DNA from: Taxillus chinensis
Taxonomy: Eukaryota > Streptophyta > Magnoliopsida > Santalales > Loranthaceae
Reading direction: 5' to 3'
Assembly: GCA_023512835.1 (NCBI GenBank)
Contig: CM042090.1
Location: 23,836,148 to 23,900,147 of the forward strand
Length of the DNA stretch: 64,000 nt
Position 1 is the stretch's first letter; each line of letters begins with the position of its first letter. This document shows positions 12,019 to 27,200 of the stretch, one piece after another. Below the pieces are notes generated by a model that saw only the letters and a list, made by a program, of their open reading frames with translations, was not told where the DNA came from and ran no database searches. Position numbers and translations under genes: made by a program.

Positions 12019-13320
12019 TGCCGATTAGGAGAAAAAATAGAATTGGGTCGTTTTTACTCTTGAAATTCCTAGGCTGCTAAGATGGCTAAACCGGTTTAAC
12101 ATTTTTTTTTAAATAAAATAAATTAAAATAGTCAAGATGTAAAGTACAAGATGAGGGTAGGGCCTTTTAAGGTTGTTAATAAGCTGAATGGTTCAAAATT
12201 GGAGTGAAAAGAATTCGGCTTATTTATTTTAGGTGATGTTTGGCTTGTTTGGCTTATGAACATAATGAACTAGTCTTAATTGGATCTCGAATTTAATGAG
12301 TTTAAGCTCGGTGAGCTCATGTTATTATATTAATTAGTTTGTTTGTATCAATATTTTTACATTATTTACTTACGATATTAATGTATTAATGTTATATTTA
12401 ATGATTTGGTATTAAATAAAATAGACAAGTGAGACCAAACGAGCTGATTAGCTTAAGTCGAGCCTAAACAAGCTTTGCTCAAAACTAGGCTTGGGCTTGG
12501 ATTTTTGAAATTTTAAATGAGTTCAGTTTGTTTAAGCCAAAACTGAGGTGGTCAGTAGTCCTATCAGATTAAGATAAAAATCTGATGTAATAATGAATGG
12601 TGAATAATGACATGAATGAGATTTTAAAATTTAAAATTTATTTTTTAAACATATATTTGTTGCATTTTGTGTTATTCATATAGTTTTAGTGAATTAATAT
12701 TTTTTATTATAATTAAAACAAATATATGAAAACGGCTTAATGATGTAATATTTTTTGTGTTATTCATCTAGAATTAAGTTATGGTATGTTAATATTTTTT
12801 TTGTTAATATTTTTTTAAATATATGAAAACGGCTTTAAATCACTTAGACCCGCTTAGTCTATCTAGTTGTCATTTGGATGCTAAGCAGACCTTAACAACT
12901 TAATTCTAGATGGCAATTTCTGGCATTAATCCGTTTTTACGTGGAAGGGGAGAGCAATCTGCAGTACATTATTCTCAACTGTTGAAAATTGAATTTTTGA
13001 ATGTTGGATTAGGTTTGTGACTCGAAAATCCGAGAGACTCATGGTCTCTACTTTAATATTGATATTTGATGAAAGATGGTGTTATTTAAAAACCGTGGTT
13101 TATACTAGAATCATGGACTTGAGCGGCACTGAATGGTTTAGAACCTGTTGCGTAAACGAAATGATTGAGCCATGGGCTCGACGAGCATAATTTGGATGAT
13201 CTTTTAGGGAAGAAAGTTGAGCTGTAAGCCAAGTATTGCACTGAAGCAAAACAAAAGTTGATCCACTGTTGAAACAGGTATAAAGCAATATAAAGTTAGT
13301 AACTTAACAAAAAATATTTT
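12019..13320. other. AT-rich non-coding sequence
   Basis: No coding series. It contains two related patches (about 12650-12740 and 12760-12850) sharing 'tgtgttattcat' and 'atatgaaaacggctt', an imperfect local repeat. Nothing else is recognised. Confidence 0.45.
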
Positions 13321-13329
13321 TCTGTAGTC

Positions 13330-13886
13330 CAATCGCGGGGTACCACCTCAGCTGCAGTTGCAACCCGCAGTAGCATCTAGAAATGCCCTCAGCATAAATA
13401 CATACATGCGTCCCTTCATGCACTTCAAACATAATGTACTATATATATATATGCAGTTTGTGTGGCTACGCGTGGTTGACATGCTCTGTAACTCGTCTTG
13501 ATGCCCTCTTATATTTGAGACTTGAGAGTGATTGATGTCTTTACAGATGTACTAAGGATATGTATAAAGAACCAAAAACCTCTACCATCATCTGCTGTGC
13601 GGTATCCTGGTAGAGAGCGGCACAAGCAAGTTATACATCCTTGGTGGATTGCCTTGATCCAGAAAGTGCCGAAGATGGGAAAACCATGAACCATCAAAGT
13701 CTGCACAGGTTTCTAGAGGACTCCGGATATATTCATACAGACATAGTTCAGTTGTTTTTTTTTGTCAGCGTGGCTCTACTAGTTTTTTTATTTACCTCTT
13801 CTGTGAAATGGTCTTTTGTAGCTATAGAGCATCTTTGTCGATCACCAAAAGCATGTGAAATGCTCAGGAGTGATATGCTTCTTTGC

Positions 13887-13919
<33 letters not shown>

Positions 13920-14140
13920 AGATAGCGAGAACTTCATGCACTCGAGTCGAGTTTATTATTTTAACTGCTTGCCAATTTGCATGGCTGGTCCTGTTGGTAC
14001 GTTAAGAGCCGGCTCTTATGTCATTCATATGTGCTTGTCGGCAAGAGTATACATTTTACATCAGATGAACCCCGGTTCGCATAATTTAGCGTTATACGAG
14101 GGTGGAAACATGCTGCGGTTTTGTTCCGGTATGAACAAAT
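13330..14140 (+). other. Possible 3'-untranslated exon and poly-C tract
   Basis: After an acceptor-like TTTTCTGTAG near 13328 the sequence is more balanced in composition and could be a distal 3' untranslated exon of the plus-strand gene at 8688. It ends in a 32-base C run (13888-13919). Frames of 94-95 codons here are interrupted by or depend on the homopolymer and resemble no family. Confidence 0.25.
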
Positions 14141-14357
14141 GATCAAATGTTTCATGAATGATCCACACCATTAAATCAATTTGCTTATTTTTTTTATAAA
14201 AATTGTATATTAACCATTACAAATGCAATAAACTCACACCAACGAAGCCATTTATCTGAACAACCAAAAAAAAAAACAAATACAAAAAATAAGCCAATAG
14301 CAACACCAGTACGGTTTTCCATAACACAATCCACGCTCCAGTTTGGTGGATTAGCGC

Positions 14358-15643
14358 TCAGCCGCTGTGAATGGCTAATAGGTAGAGCATCTGCGTCACC
14401 GAAAGGATGATCATGAATGCCTCCATTGTTCGCTGCAAAGTTAATTCGTTTGTGACCTTCATGTCTCATTTTATTATAAAAATATATTAATTATAAAAGG
14501 AAAAACGGATGAGGAATTATTCTGCGTCACAACTTACAATTCTTTATTTCCTGAGTTTTATTTAATTATTATCTTTTAAAAATCAGATATTGAACCATTA
14601 TTTTGGATCAAATCGATAATAAAATATGAACAATCATTATGAGATCCAGAAACGTAAAGGCTTTAATTTGGCACTGCTGCAACTCACATTAGAGTTGATT
14701 AACAGGCCATGCATTCAAATTATGGGCATTTTTTATTATTACAGGGCGGCATAGATTTCGTTTTGAAAGAAGAAATTAATTAATTAATATCTCAAGGCTA
14801 ATATTAACCCACCGACTGAATGTAAAACAAAGAAAAAAAAAAAAGGCTTACCAATCGAGCATTCCTGAAGTCGAGTTCGATTTCTTTCCAAGCAAAGCTG
14901 CACAAATCGGGTGGCTAGTTACCAAAACAATTAAGGGCATGGGGGTTGGGATGGTTCATGAGCAATGCACTTTTAATTTATTTGTTTTTATAAGAGAAAA
15001 CTAATTTTTATTCAAACTAAATCAAAATTGAAATAAAATTATTAATGAGAAAACTAATTTCTATAAGCAATTTCAAACAAGGCCAAAATTAATGCATGAT
15101 ACGTGATAAAATATCAAAAATATTTCCGCCTTTTGTTTTTTCTTATTTGCTTAGTTATTATCGCTGCTTTTAATATATATTAAAGGGAAGACTTGGTAGC
15201 CGTGCGGTACCCCATGGCAAGTAGAGTGAGGGCCAAGGCGGTGGCCGTGGTCGACGAAGCGGCCGGCAAGCTGTCGGGGCTCCAACGCCGGAGATGGTCG
15301 ACGCTGCAGATCGCCGACATCGCTCCGACAACTCCGGCGATCAGGGAGAACAGCACGAAGAATCCAGTGGCTGAGTTTCCCATCGGAAAGTAAATCGGCG
15401 AGAAATGATCCGGCAGCTCAAACCCCGGCCCTGCCAAAACCATCAATTCCGATAAAAACAAAGCACACTAATTCGAATCACGCATACAGAGAAACGTGGT
15501 TTTTGTTTCTCGTAATTACCGATGGTGAATCCTTGGTTGATGGCCGTGTTGACGGCCCAACCGCCGATGCCCAAAACGATGGCATACATGCAGAAATTGA
15601 GGAGCAGGAGTAGCCCCGCCACGGACTTCAAATCACCCGCCAT
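14358..15643 (-). CDS. AWPM-19/PM19-like membrane protein
   Basis: Four exons on minus: 15643-15520, 15430-15211, 14897-14852 (only 46 bases) and 14432-14358; all junctions are GT-AG and keep frame, giving 154 residues. The protein starts MAGDLKSVAGLLLLLNFCMY, continues GGWAVNTAINQGFTIG, then HFSPIYFPMGNSATGFFVLF, the mini-exon FAWKEIELDFRNARL, and ends RTMEAFMIILSVTQMLY...LAIHSG. This follows the AWPM-19 family from end to end with four hydrophobic helices. Wheat AWPM-19 and its relatives are abscisic-acid- and cold- or desiccation-induced plasma-membrane proteins, and a rice member has been linked to ABA transport. A long frame seen on the minus strand over the last exon (14194-14469) is a shadow in another frame. 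The MAG start is preferred over an upstream in-frame MGQK because the family begins there. Confidence 0.92.
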
Positions 15644-16353
15644 TTTTTGTCCCACTTCTACAAATGTTGTCGGGGGGGTTTCAAACCAAGCAATCGATCT
15701 AATTTTTCAATTATGCGTTACGCTGAGGTTTTATAGCCTGGGAAGCGACGGATAAGCCTCTGAATACTGATTCTTTTCTTGTTCTGGCTGGAGACAGACT
15801 GGGGGATGCATTACACTTGGGCTCAAGCAAGAAACAGAAGAAAGCCAGATTCTCAAGCCTTTACGGTTGGTTGATCTGAACGCAACTGAATCTCTGTGGT
15901 ACAAGTAATCTGTTCTCTACTTTACTGTTGATTTTGAATTTGCAACTTTTATCCTCTCTTTAGGAGAATCATAAAGTGACGACAGGATAAATAAGAGCTT
16001 TTAGATTTAAAAAAAAAACGGTTTCTGGGCAAAAATGATGGATCCACTCACGGGTTTAAAGAAAACGTAGATGCTTTTAATAGTACCTAGAGATTTTAAT
16101 TACTAAGACAGGAGTCAACAAATCATATCAAATTAATGTCATTTCAAAACCCAGTCTAGCGTAGGTACACATTTCAAAATTGAGCAGATAATACTGTTGT
16201 ATTAAGCAAATGACAGAACCACTATTTCAAATATTGGAATAGTGAAACGGCAGCAAACATTACAAGCAGTCTAGCCTCTAGGTACACATTCATAACGGAA
16301 CAAAGTCCAAGTGCCACGAAGCAATGGCTTTACATTGACAACGGCAAATCAGC
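15644..16353. other. Intergenic between AWPM-19 gene and RPL32 3' end
   Basis: The left part is the promoter and leader side of the minus-strand AWPM-19 gene; the right part is the 3' untranslated and downstream region of RPL32. No further gene is visible. Confidence 0.5.
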
Positions 16354-18497
<2,144 letters not shown>

Positions 18498-18707
18498 AGC
18501 TTCGGATCTACATAAGGTTGCAAAACAGTATGAGATTAGCTTTACAGACTACAAAAAACGGAGTAACAGAAACAACAATAGATCAATATGTACGAGTAGG
18601 AATGGAACGAAGGAATGAAATGCAGAAATCCGAGAACAATAGGGACTGCTTACAGAGATAGGCACGTCTCTCACCAAGAGGCTACATTGTAAGATGCTTG
18701 GCTTCCC

Positions 18708-18734
18708 CTTTTATAGGCGACGCAACTAGGGTTT
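18708..18734 (-). promoter_or_regulatory. RPL32 core promoter: TATA box and telo box
   Basis: On minus, CTATAAAAGGGG lies about 30-50 bases upstream of the inferred 5' untranslated exon (about 18655-18690). AAACCCTAG (telo box) lies at 18727-18734 just upstream of it. Telo boxes near the start site are characteristic of plant ribosomal-protein genes. Confidence 0.75.
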
Positions 18735-19172
18735 GGTTTTGGCGTTCTCTGTGTAATGACCGTTTCTGCCCTTCACTTTATTCTAAATTTAACAAAACAA
18801 TGAAATTGCAAATTTAAGCGTTTTTTATTTTCTTTCTTTACTTTTAAATCTTTATTTGAATTCTAATTTGTAAAAAAAAAGCTGCAATTTTTTATTTTTA
18901 CCAAAAGTTAAAAACACAATTTTATATTTTTAAAAATATGTTTAGTGCGTAATTGATCATCAACTGCGATTATGTAAAGGTGGGTTTCAAGCATAAAAGA
19001 ATTGTAAGAGGGTGTGAATTTGACATAAAAGGTTCTATTTCATGTGACAGCAGCGGTTGCTAGATCTTGTGTATTTGAAATTATCGGTGGTGTGATTGTG
19101 GTGAAGTGAGAGTTATGATCGTATAAGGGGATGAGGATATGAGCATGTGATGAGAAAAAAAAAATTACTTTA

Positions 19173-19700
19173 AAATATCTTTAACTTTTCTTAGTTAAAG
19201 TGGGTAATTAAATCTGCATTTAGTTTACTACAGTATCACTTAGCTAATGTCACTCTAACCCTATATCATTTATATTTTTGCTTAACTTTTTTTTCCAAAC
19301 TACCCTCCTAGCCAACCAATCAAAGCCGTTGCATGTGCCATTTAAGGAATAGTTGTCGCTAGTGCCATTCTAACATATGTGAAAGGAAGGGAGGAAGGGA
19401 GGGGGTCGCACAGCACGGGGCAATGGAGGAGCGGCGTTGAGGGGGGATGGGTGGGGGCCACAACAGGGAGCGGGAGCAAGGGGTGGGGGCATAACGAGTT
19501 GGTGCGGGTTATGAGTATACGAGGACTAAAATTATAATTTCCAACAAACTATTGACATGACATCATCAACAAAAACAAAAGCTAAAAACTTATTTACCTT
19601 TTTTTTACTTTTGCTAATAGTTTAGCTAATGAATTGGAAAGAGATTTTAGCTAAATATATATATTTTGTTTTTGCTTTTGCTAATGAATAAGAGATGCTT
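19173..19700. mobile_element. Tourist-like MITE in first repeat copy
   Basis: TTA target duplications (19170-19172 and 19701-19703) flank an element whose right end AGAGATGCTT matches the ends of the MITEs at 5645 and 21204; the left end has drifted (AAATATCTTTAAC). The interior is G-rich (about 19380-19500). It shares its position within the repeated block with the element at 21204, so the insertion predates the duplication. Confidence 0.65.
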
Positions 19701-20942
19701 TTATATTAACTAAATATGAATACTAAATTTAATATTTATTAAATATAATGAATGCATAAATAAATTTAAAATATTTTAATTATATTTTAATATTTAATTA
19801 CCCTACTACATTGTAAAATCTTGGGCTTTCCCTTATATAGCGGGGGTTTTGAGCAGTTTTTTTTGTGTAATAATCATTAATGCCATTTAGGGACCCACAG
19901 TTAAACCTGCAAATTTACACTGTTGTTTGTTTTGTCATTACTTTTTAATATTAATTTGGATTTAAATTTGAAAAAGAAACACAGCTTTGGATTTAATAAC
20001 TCAAGCACTTCAATTCGGAGTAGTCTTAAAAAGATAGGCCCGTTAACTTCATAAAATTTATAATTGAGTTTTCGAAAAATTGAAATATGAATTTTGTTTG
20101 TCACCAGTTTTGTTTTTCATATTCTATTTTTTTTTAAATTTTTATTAGAGTTAATATTAAATTAAAAATTAAAAATAATTTATATTTGATAAAATAAAAA
20201 ACGTGCTTTTCAAAAATAGAATCTCATAAAAATTTTAAAATAATAACATATGGTGAATTCAAATAATAAAAAAAATAATAAAATTGTATAATTAAGTTTA
20301 GATTTAAAATAAAAAAATAAAAAATATTTTTTTAAAAATAATTATGAGATCACAAAATTAAAAAATAAAATTTTAAATTTGTATTATTTTAAATTAAAAT
20401 AAAACATATATTGAACTTAAAATAGAAAAAATCTATTTGCAGGTACATTGTGTAGGTAATTTGTGCAGAAACACTCTCTTTGCCATTGGATTAGTATGAA
20501 TAAAAAAATTTTAAAAAATAATAATATTAATCCTACGATAGTAAAGATACCCCTACACGAATTATATCCATAATATACCTGTACATAACATTACTCTTTT
20601 AAATAAAATAAAAAAAATTTATGCGCGAATTACCTCCACAATGTACATGTACGTAGCATTACTCTTTTAAATATGACTTGCCAAATTGGACTTTCCGATG
20701 ATTTTACTTTGGTCCTGAAGTGTTTTATAATTACGATTAGTCCCTACTTTTTATAAAATACTTGCCGGAGAATAAACAAACCACACCCCATTTGTTTATT
20801 TATTTATTTTTTAGTATTAAGTCACCAACCCTTTTACGCCAACGTAAGAGCTGGGAATTGAGTGGTTAAAGGGGGACCGGCTCAGGGAGCCAACTCTGCT
20901 TCGGATCAGATTCAGTTCCTGGCGAGGAGGTGAGGTGAGTGA

Positions 20943-20957
20943 ATGGAGTCAACGCCA
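20943..20957 (+). pseudogene. Orphan first five codons of the dioxygenase gene
   Basis: The first repeat copy ends with the same leader and start ATG GAG TCA ACG CCA as the gene at 22750. It then switches to unrelated sequence (TTTATTGCC...). It is therefore a duplicated leader with a truncated start, not a gene. Confidence 0.8.
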
Positions 20958-21203
20958 TTTATTGCCTCATCCTCGCCTCGATTGGTGTTGAGGAGCACCA
21001 CAAATGGTACTGTGATTACGTGGAGGTGGGTTTCATGTATAAAAGTATTGTAAGAGGGCGTGAATTTGACGCATAAGGTCTCATTTCATGCGACAGCGGC
21101 TGCTATATCTTGCATATTTGAAATTGCCGGTGTTGTAATTGTGGCGAAGAGAGAGTTATGACAGTAAAAGAGGATGAGGCTACGAGGAAAAAAAATCACT
21201 TTA

Positions 21204-21695
21204 AAGCATTTTTATTTTTTTTTAGCTAAAGTGTGTAAGTTACATTTAACTTGCTACAATATCACTTTAGCTAATGTTACTCCAACCATATATCATCTAT
21301 ATTTTGACTTAAATTTTCTTTTTTTACAAACTACCCTCCTAGCCAACCAATCAAAGCCGTTGTGGGTGCCATTCTAGCATGTAGGAAGGAAAGGGAGGAA
21401 GGGAGGGGGTCGTGCGGCACGTGGCAACGGAGGAGCGGCGTTAAGGGGGAGTGGGTGGGGGTTGCAACGGGAGAGTAGGGGTGAGGGGGGTGCGACAAGT
21501 TGTTGCGGGAGATGAGTCTACGAAGATTGAAATTGCAATTTATAACAAATTGGTGACATGAGATCATCAACAAAAGCAAAAGCTAAAGGCATATTTAATT
21601 TTTTTCTTTTACTAATGATTTGACTAATGAATTAGAGATAGATATTAGCCAAATATATATTTGGCTTTTGCTTTTGTTAATAGATAGAGATGCTT
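21204..21695. mobile_element. Tourist-like MITE in second repeat copy
   Basis: The ends AAGCATTTTTA and TAGAGATGCTT are complementary apart from drift, with TTA at 21201-21203 and 21696-21698. The G-rich interior (about 21380-21500) is the counterpart of that in the 19173 copy and of the C-rich interior in the 5645 element. Confidence 0.7.
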
Positions 21696-22749
21696 TTATA
21701 TTAATTAAATATGAATAATAAATTTAATATTTATTAAATATAATGAATTTATAAATAAATTTAAAATATTATAATTATATTTTAATATTTGATTAGCCTA
21801 CCACATTGTAAAATCTTGGGCTTTCCCTTTATATAGGAGATGCACGTGGGTTTTGAGTTTTTTTTTTTTGTGTAATAATCGTTAATGGCATTCAGGGATC
21901 CACAGTTCATTATATTTAAAACTTAACAAAACAATAAAGTTGCAAATTTACACTGTTGTTTGTTTTGTCATTACTTTTTAATATTAATTTGGATTTAAAC
22001 TTGAAAAAGAAACACAGCTTTGGATCTAATAACTCAAGCACTTCAATTTGGAGTAGTCTTAAAAAGATAGGCCCGTTAACTTCATAAAATTTATAATTGA
22101 GCCTTCGAAAAATTGAAATATGAATTTTGTTTGTCACGAATTTTGTTTTTTATATTCTATTTTTTTAATTTTTATTAGAGTCAATATTAAATTATAAATT
22201 TAAAATAATGTATATTTGATAAAATTAAAAATGTGCTTTTTGAAAATAGAATTTCATAAAATTTTGAAATAATAATATTTGGTGAATTTAAGTAATAAAA
22301 TAATAAAAAAATTGGATAATTAAGTTTAGATTTAAATTAAAAAATGATTTTTTTTAAAAAATAATTATGAGATCACAAATTGTTAAAATAACTTTTTAAA
22401 TTTGTATTATTTTAAATTAAAATAAACATATATTGAACTTACTGTTTTTAAATATGACATGCCAAATTGGACTTTCCGATGATTTTACTTTGGTCCTGAA
22501 CTGATTTGGTCCTTAACTGAACTGAAGTGTTTTATAATTACGATTAGTCTCTACTTTTTATAAAATACTTGCCGGAGAATAAACAAACCACACCCCATTT
22601 GTTTATTTATTTATTTTTTAGTATTAAGTCACCAACCCTTTCGCGCCTACGTAAGAGCTGGGAATTGAGTGGTTAAAGGGGGACCGGCTCAGGGAGCCAA
22701 CTCTGCTTCGGATCAGATTCAGTTCCTGGCGAGGAGGTGAGGTGAGTGA

Positions 22750-24232
22750 ATGGAGTCAACGCCAGAAGAGTTGATCACCTTTGGGAGATCGCTAATAGTG
22801 CCCAGCGTTCAGGATCTGGCCAAAGCTGGGCCCGACGCACCCACCGTCCCGGCACGCTACGTTCGGCCCAGTCAGGATTTTCCGGCTGCCGTCGTCGCCG
22901 GCGACGGGTGCATTCCGGTCATCGACGTCCAGAGTCTGGTCGCCGGAGAGGACTCCGCCGTGTCCGAATTACAGAAGTTGCACTCGGCTTGCAAACAATG
23001 GGGATTCTTCCAGGTTTGTCCTTCAGATAGAGAAACAAACCGACTAGGTTGTTTTTATGAGCTCCTATTTCTTTTTTAAATAGATAAAAAAATCAATTAG
23101 GTTGTTTGGCCTGCTCTCTTTTTATCCCAACATAACTGTCTGCATTTGAAATCAATTAGGTTGTGAACCATGGAGTCAGTGCTTCCTTGCTGCAAGAGCT
23201 GAAATCAGAAACCCAAAGACTCTTCGCACTTTCTTCCCAAGAGAAGAAGCAGCTCTGGCAGCAGCCGGACAACCATGAAGGCTTTGGGCAGCTGTTTGTG
23301 GTGTCGGAGACGCAGAAACTTGATTGGTCCGACATGTTCTACCTAACCACTCTTCCCGTCAACCTCAGGAACACAGAACTGTTCCGCAAGCTCCCTCCAA
23401 CGCTCAGGTTCGTTACCATTACCCCATGTCTTGATTTAACGTCTTTAAGACATGCACGTTCAAATGTGTGTGTGTTTGTGTGTATAAATGCAGGCTGGCC
23501 TTGGAAGCTTATTGTGAAGCAGTGAAAAAGCTTGCAATGTGCCTCTTAACTGAGATGGCTAGAGCTCTAAAGATGGAGGCAGAGGAGGTGGGAGAGATGT
23601 TCAGAGATGGAGTCCAATCAGTGAGAATGAATTACTACCCCCCCTGCCCTCAACCTGATGCCACTATCGGCTTTTCGCCTCACTCTGATGCCGACGCATT
23701 GACTGTTCTCTTCCAACTCAACGACACACAAGGCCTGCAAATCCGTAACGAAGGGAAATGGGTTCATGTTAAGCCCCTCCCAAATGCCCTTGTTGTCAAC
23801 ATTGGGGACATCATGGAGGTACTGTGGCATTTTAAACACTTGACAGCAACAAACATTGAGGTTTTCGTCCCATGAAATTCGTTTTTAGAAACCAACTTTG
23901 AAATATGCATGATTTTCCTGTGCTGAATCTCTGAATTCCATGCATGTAATAAGATCTTGAGCAACGGCATTTATCGAAGCGTTGAGCACAGGGCAGCAGT
24001 GAACTCCGTGAAAGAGAGGCTCTCTGTTGCGACATTTTACAGTCCGAGGCTAGACTTGGAGCTCGGGCCTGCAAGTAGCCTGCTCGGTCCTCATTGCCCT
24101 CCTGCTTTCCGGCGAGTCCCTCTGGAGAAGTACTTCAAGGAATTTTTCGCCAGGCGCCTTGAGGGCAAGTCTTACCTTGACTTCATGAGAATTGGATTCG
24201 TGGAAGAGAGTGGCACTCCTACAGCACCATAA
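22750..24232 (+). CDS. 2-oxoglutarate/Fe(II)-dependent dioxygenase (SRG1/NCS1-like, DOXC class)
   Basis: Exons 22750-23013, 23160-23407, 23494-23818 and 23954-24232 join in frame to 371 residues, a normal length for the family. The N-terminal DIOX_N region includes IPVIDV and CKQWGFFQVVNHGV. The catalytic jelly-roll shows the iron ligands H234, D236 (FSPHSDADAL) and H291 (SVEHRA), and the 2-oxoglutarate-binding R301-x-S303 (RLSVATFY). These enzymes hydroxylate, demethylate or desaturate small molecules in the cytosol. The closest remembered relatives are senescence-related SRG1, codeine O-demethylase and S-norcoclaurine synthase 1-like proteins; the substrate cannot be read from sequence. The leader and start are duplicated upstream at about 20957, and the promoter region is part of a tandem repeat shared with RPL32. 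Confidence 0.94.
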
Positions 24233-27200
24233 TGAGACAGTTACAGCAAGAATGAATTGTTGCATATTACATAAATTTACAAACAAAAAAATCGTGTGAT
24301 TAGGACAAGTGTTACTTCCTCACATGTAGCTCTTCCTTTCAGAAGAACTAGAACACACGCAATGGATTTTTATTTTATTTTATTAGTAGATACTAATCCA
24401 CTTATCCACCTAACCTTCCTCTTCCAAATTTTCACGAGACTAGTACGCCATATCTACAGTAAATATATATATATATATCTATATTAGCAGGCACCTAGTG
24501 AATCACCTGAAGTGTAAGCATTAGCTGACACATAAACACATGCATGACTGATGCAACAGGAATGGAAGCCAAGGATCAAAAGAAAGAGACACAGAAGAGA
24601 TGTTGACTGTTGAGTGATGAGTCCCGTGACTTGCATTGAAATGGGCCGGCCTGATGATAGGGCTGCTGTAAAAATTTAAATAAAAGAAGACAGTTTAGGA
24701 ATCAACGCAGAGGAAAAAGAAAGAATGCCTTGTCTAGCAGAGCCCTCATTATTATTGTTGGCGTATTAAACGAATTATGATTTTCTGTACATCTTATCAT
24801 CTCTCTGACACACACGTATATAACAAAATACAAAACATTAAAATAGGAAATGAAAATAGAAACCTAAAATTTAAAACTAATCAAAGCAAAATATACCCAC
24901 TCTCATATTTAACACTTATGAAAAGAGAGCTTGGTTAGAATATGAGCGAGCTGAAAATTCATTCGAACATGAATGAGTTAAATATATGAATTACGAGTAT
25001 GTTTTAATGACAATCCACCTTAATATGCCTAGTCCACTCAAAGAAGACCTAATTTTTGACAATATGCATGACAACTAAATTGTCACAATATAGTCTCATC
25101 AAACTATCCTAGCATATACCTAGCTCATTGAATAGACACTTCATGTATAATAGTTCACAAGATGTGTTTGCCATTGCACAGTATCCTAGCTCTGCCCTAC
25201 ATGAAGATACACATCAACTTTGACATTTTTATTTCTATTTTAGGGATGAATATTAAAAAATTTACTTAGTTTTCAAAAACATCAAATACCTTATTTTTCA
25301 TTTCTATCTACATTTATTATTTAATTTATTTTATATTATTTCTCGATCATTCTTTCATTTTTTATAACCAATCAAAAAGCTACAAGTTTAATATATATAT
25401 TAAAAAATTATATAAAAAGTATTTAGAAATAAATAGTAAATCCCTATATTCATTCTCTATCCCTATATGCTATTTTAAGGAACATGTTGCAAATGAGTTT
25501 TTGATAATTTTATATATTTTTTTCTTAAATTATAGATAAAGTTAGATTATAAGAAACTTACTGTGGGTGTTCTAAGATTACCAAAAGAAAAACACAATAT
25601 TTAATGGTAGATCTTGACTAGTAGGATAACTTGTCTGATCAACATTAGTGAATGTTGCGATCGTATCATGTGTCTGATTAGGATGTACAAGTCATTTACC
25701 TAGAGATTTGTTGAGGTATTGAAGGATTCTAATAATTGCACTCTACTACTCTAATGTGTACTGTGCGAAACTGACATGAATTTGCTCATTACACTCACTA
25801 GATAAATGATGTATATTAGAGTAATTGTATTTTAGTGATAAGCATCCTAACTAATATTTGATATCTCTTATCATCATGTAAGATTTATTATTAAGCATGA
25901 GCACGATATACTAAACTAACTCAGGTTTTTTGGGTACTATAAGATAGTCATCACCTTTCAAGCGACCCATTAAAATCATTTTTTTAACAATAATAAAAAT
26001 ATGTAATTAAACTCTTAACATGATATAACAATTCAATCACAATTTTTGAATGGAAATAATTAAACTCGTGAACTTTAAATAGAGAAGTAATTCAAGAATT
26101 TTATTCACTAGTGAAACCTTGAACTTCTAAAAATTTAATTTTAAAAAACTCTAATTTGACATTAAATTTAAAATTTTTAAAAACATTTTTACAGTTTCAA
26201 AAGACTAAATTGTTTTCCATATAAGGTTTAGGAGTTTAATTATCTTATCATGTAAAGTTCAAAAAATGATTGGTTCGATTCAAAATTCACGAGGTTAATT
26301 AGACATTTTTCCTTAAAAAATAGTACTATGTTTTTTAATACACCAAAGCCTATCACACGCATTATTTTATTTCAAGATTTCTTGCATTGTTCTCCTTAGG
26401 GAAATAGGATGAACAACACAAATGCTTTGATTATGGCGATATGGCTTAAGCTCAAAATCTCGAGGTCAAATAATCAATTTTTGCAATAATTGATCGTAAT
26501 CGTAAGCCAAAACCATTCCTCACCATGTACATATATGTAAAAAAAAAAGGTCGAACAAAAGCTCCTGTAAGGTGTAAGACCATTCCCATAGGTAAATGAG
26601 AGATCAAAATATTGTGGCAAAAAATGTCACGGACGAGAAAGCAAAAGGCCAAGAAAACAAAACAATAATATACTTGAGGCTACTCATGCCAGCTATAAAG
26701 GGTATTTTACAGAAATCGACTAACATAATAGACATTACATGATATTGCTGCCTAAGCGGACCCATGGCTTCATTCCCTGTTGCATCCCCCTAATGAACAG
26801 CACCACCCTACTAATTTGCAACACTACCCTCCATCCGGGTGCCACCCTTTTCACGTCAAGTGTTAGAATAAAGGATGCACACAGCAACCACTTATGGTTC
26901 CTCTGAACCTACCATTCACAAATTAGAAAGTCAAGAGCTTCATCCAAATTAGGAAGAATTAAGGTATTACGATGAATGCAAGTTCAGAATCTATACTTAC
27001 TGTCAGACAGGTGATCAGCTAGGGAAAAAAATAAGGCATCATGCTGAATGTAAGTTCAGTATCCATAACATGCTATCAGACTGGTGATGGGCTAGAAAAT
27101 GAATAGAATAAAACCAATATATACAGATAACAACTGATTTCCGGTGAAATAATTGTACATTTTTGTTTAAACCTTTTCAAATGACGTTGCTAAGCCAATG

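Larger units (their letters stand above)
18684..22765. repeat. Repeated intergenic block between RPL32 and the dioxygenase gene
   Basis: Two direct copies of about 1.8-2.0 kb lie in tandem: about 18960-20957 and about 21010-22765. Both start around GTGGGTTTCA...GTAAGAGGG, contain a MITE, then an RPL32-promoter-like piece (ACATTGTAAAATCTTGGGCTTTCCC at about 19808 and 21802), then AT-rich sequence. Both end in a closely matching leader (GGGAATTGAGTGGTTAAAGGG...) with ATG GAG TCA ACG CCA. The true RPL32 promoter at 18684-18815 is a third copy of the promoter piece. The copies diverge by substitutions and small indels, so the event is not recent. Confidence 0.85.

Noticed and set aside
13641..14142. 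Two overlapping plus frames ending in or crossing the C run.
   Set aside because: Their length depends on the homopolymer and they match no family; more likely untranslated sequence.
14194..14469. A 91-codon minus frame.
   Set aside because: The real coding frame here is the AWPM-19 last exon in another phase, supported by splice sites and family match.
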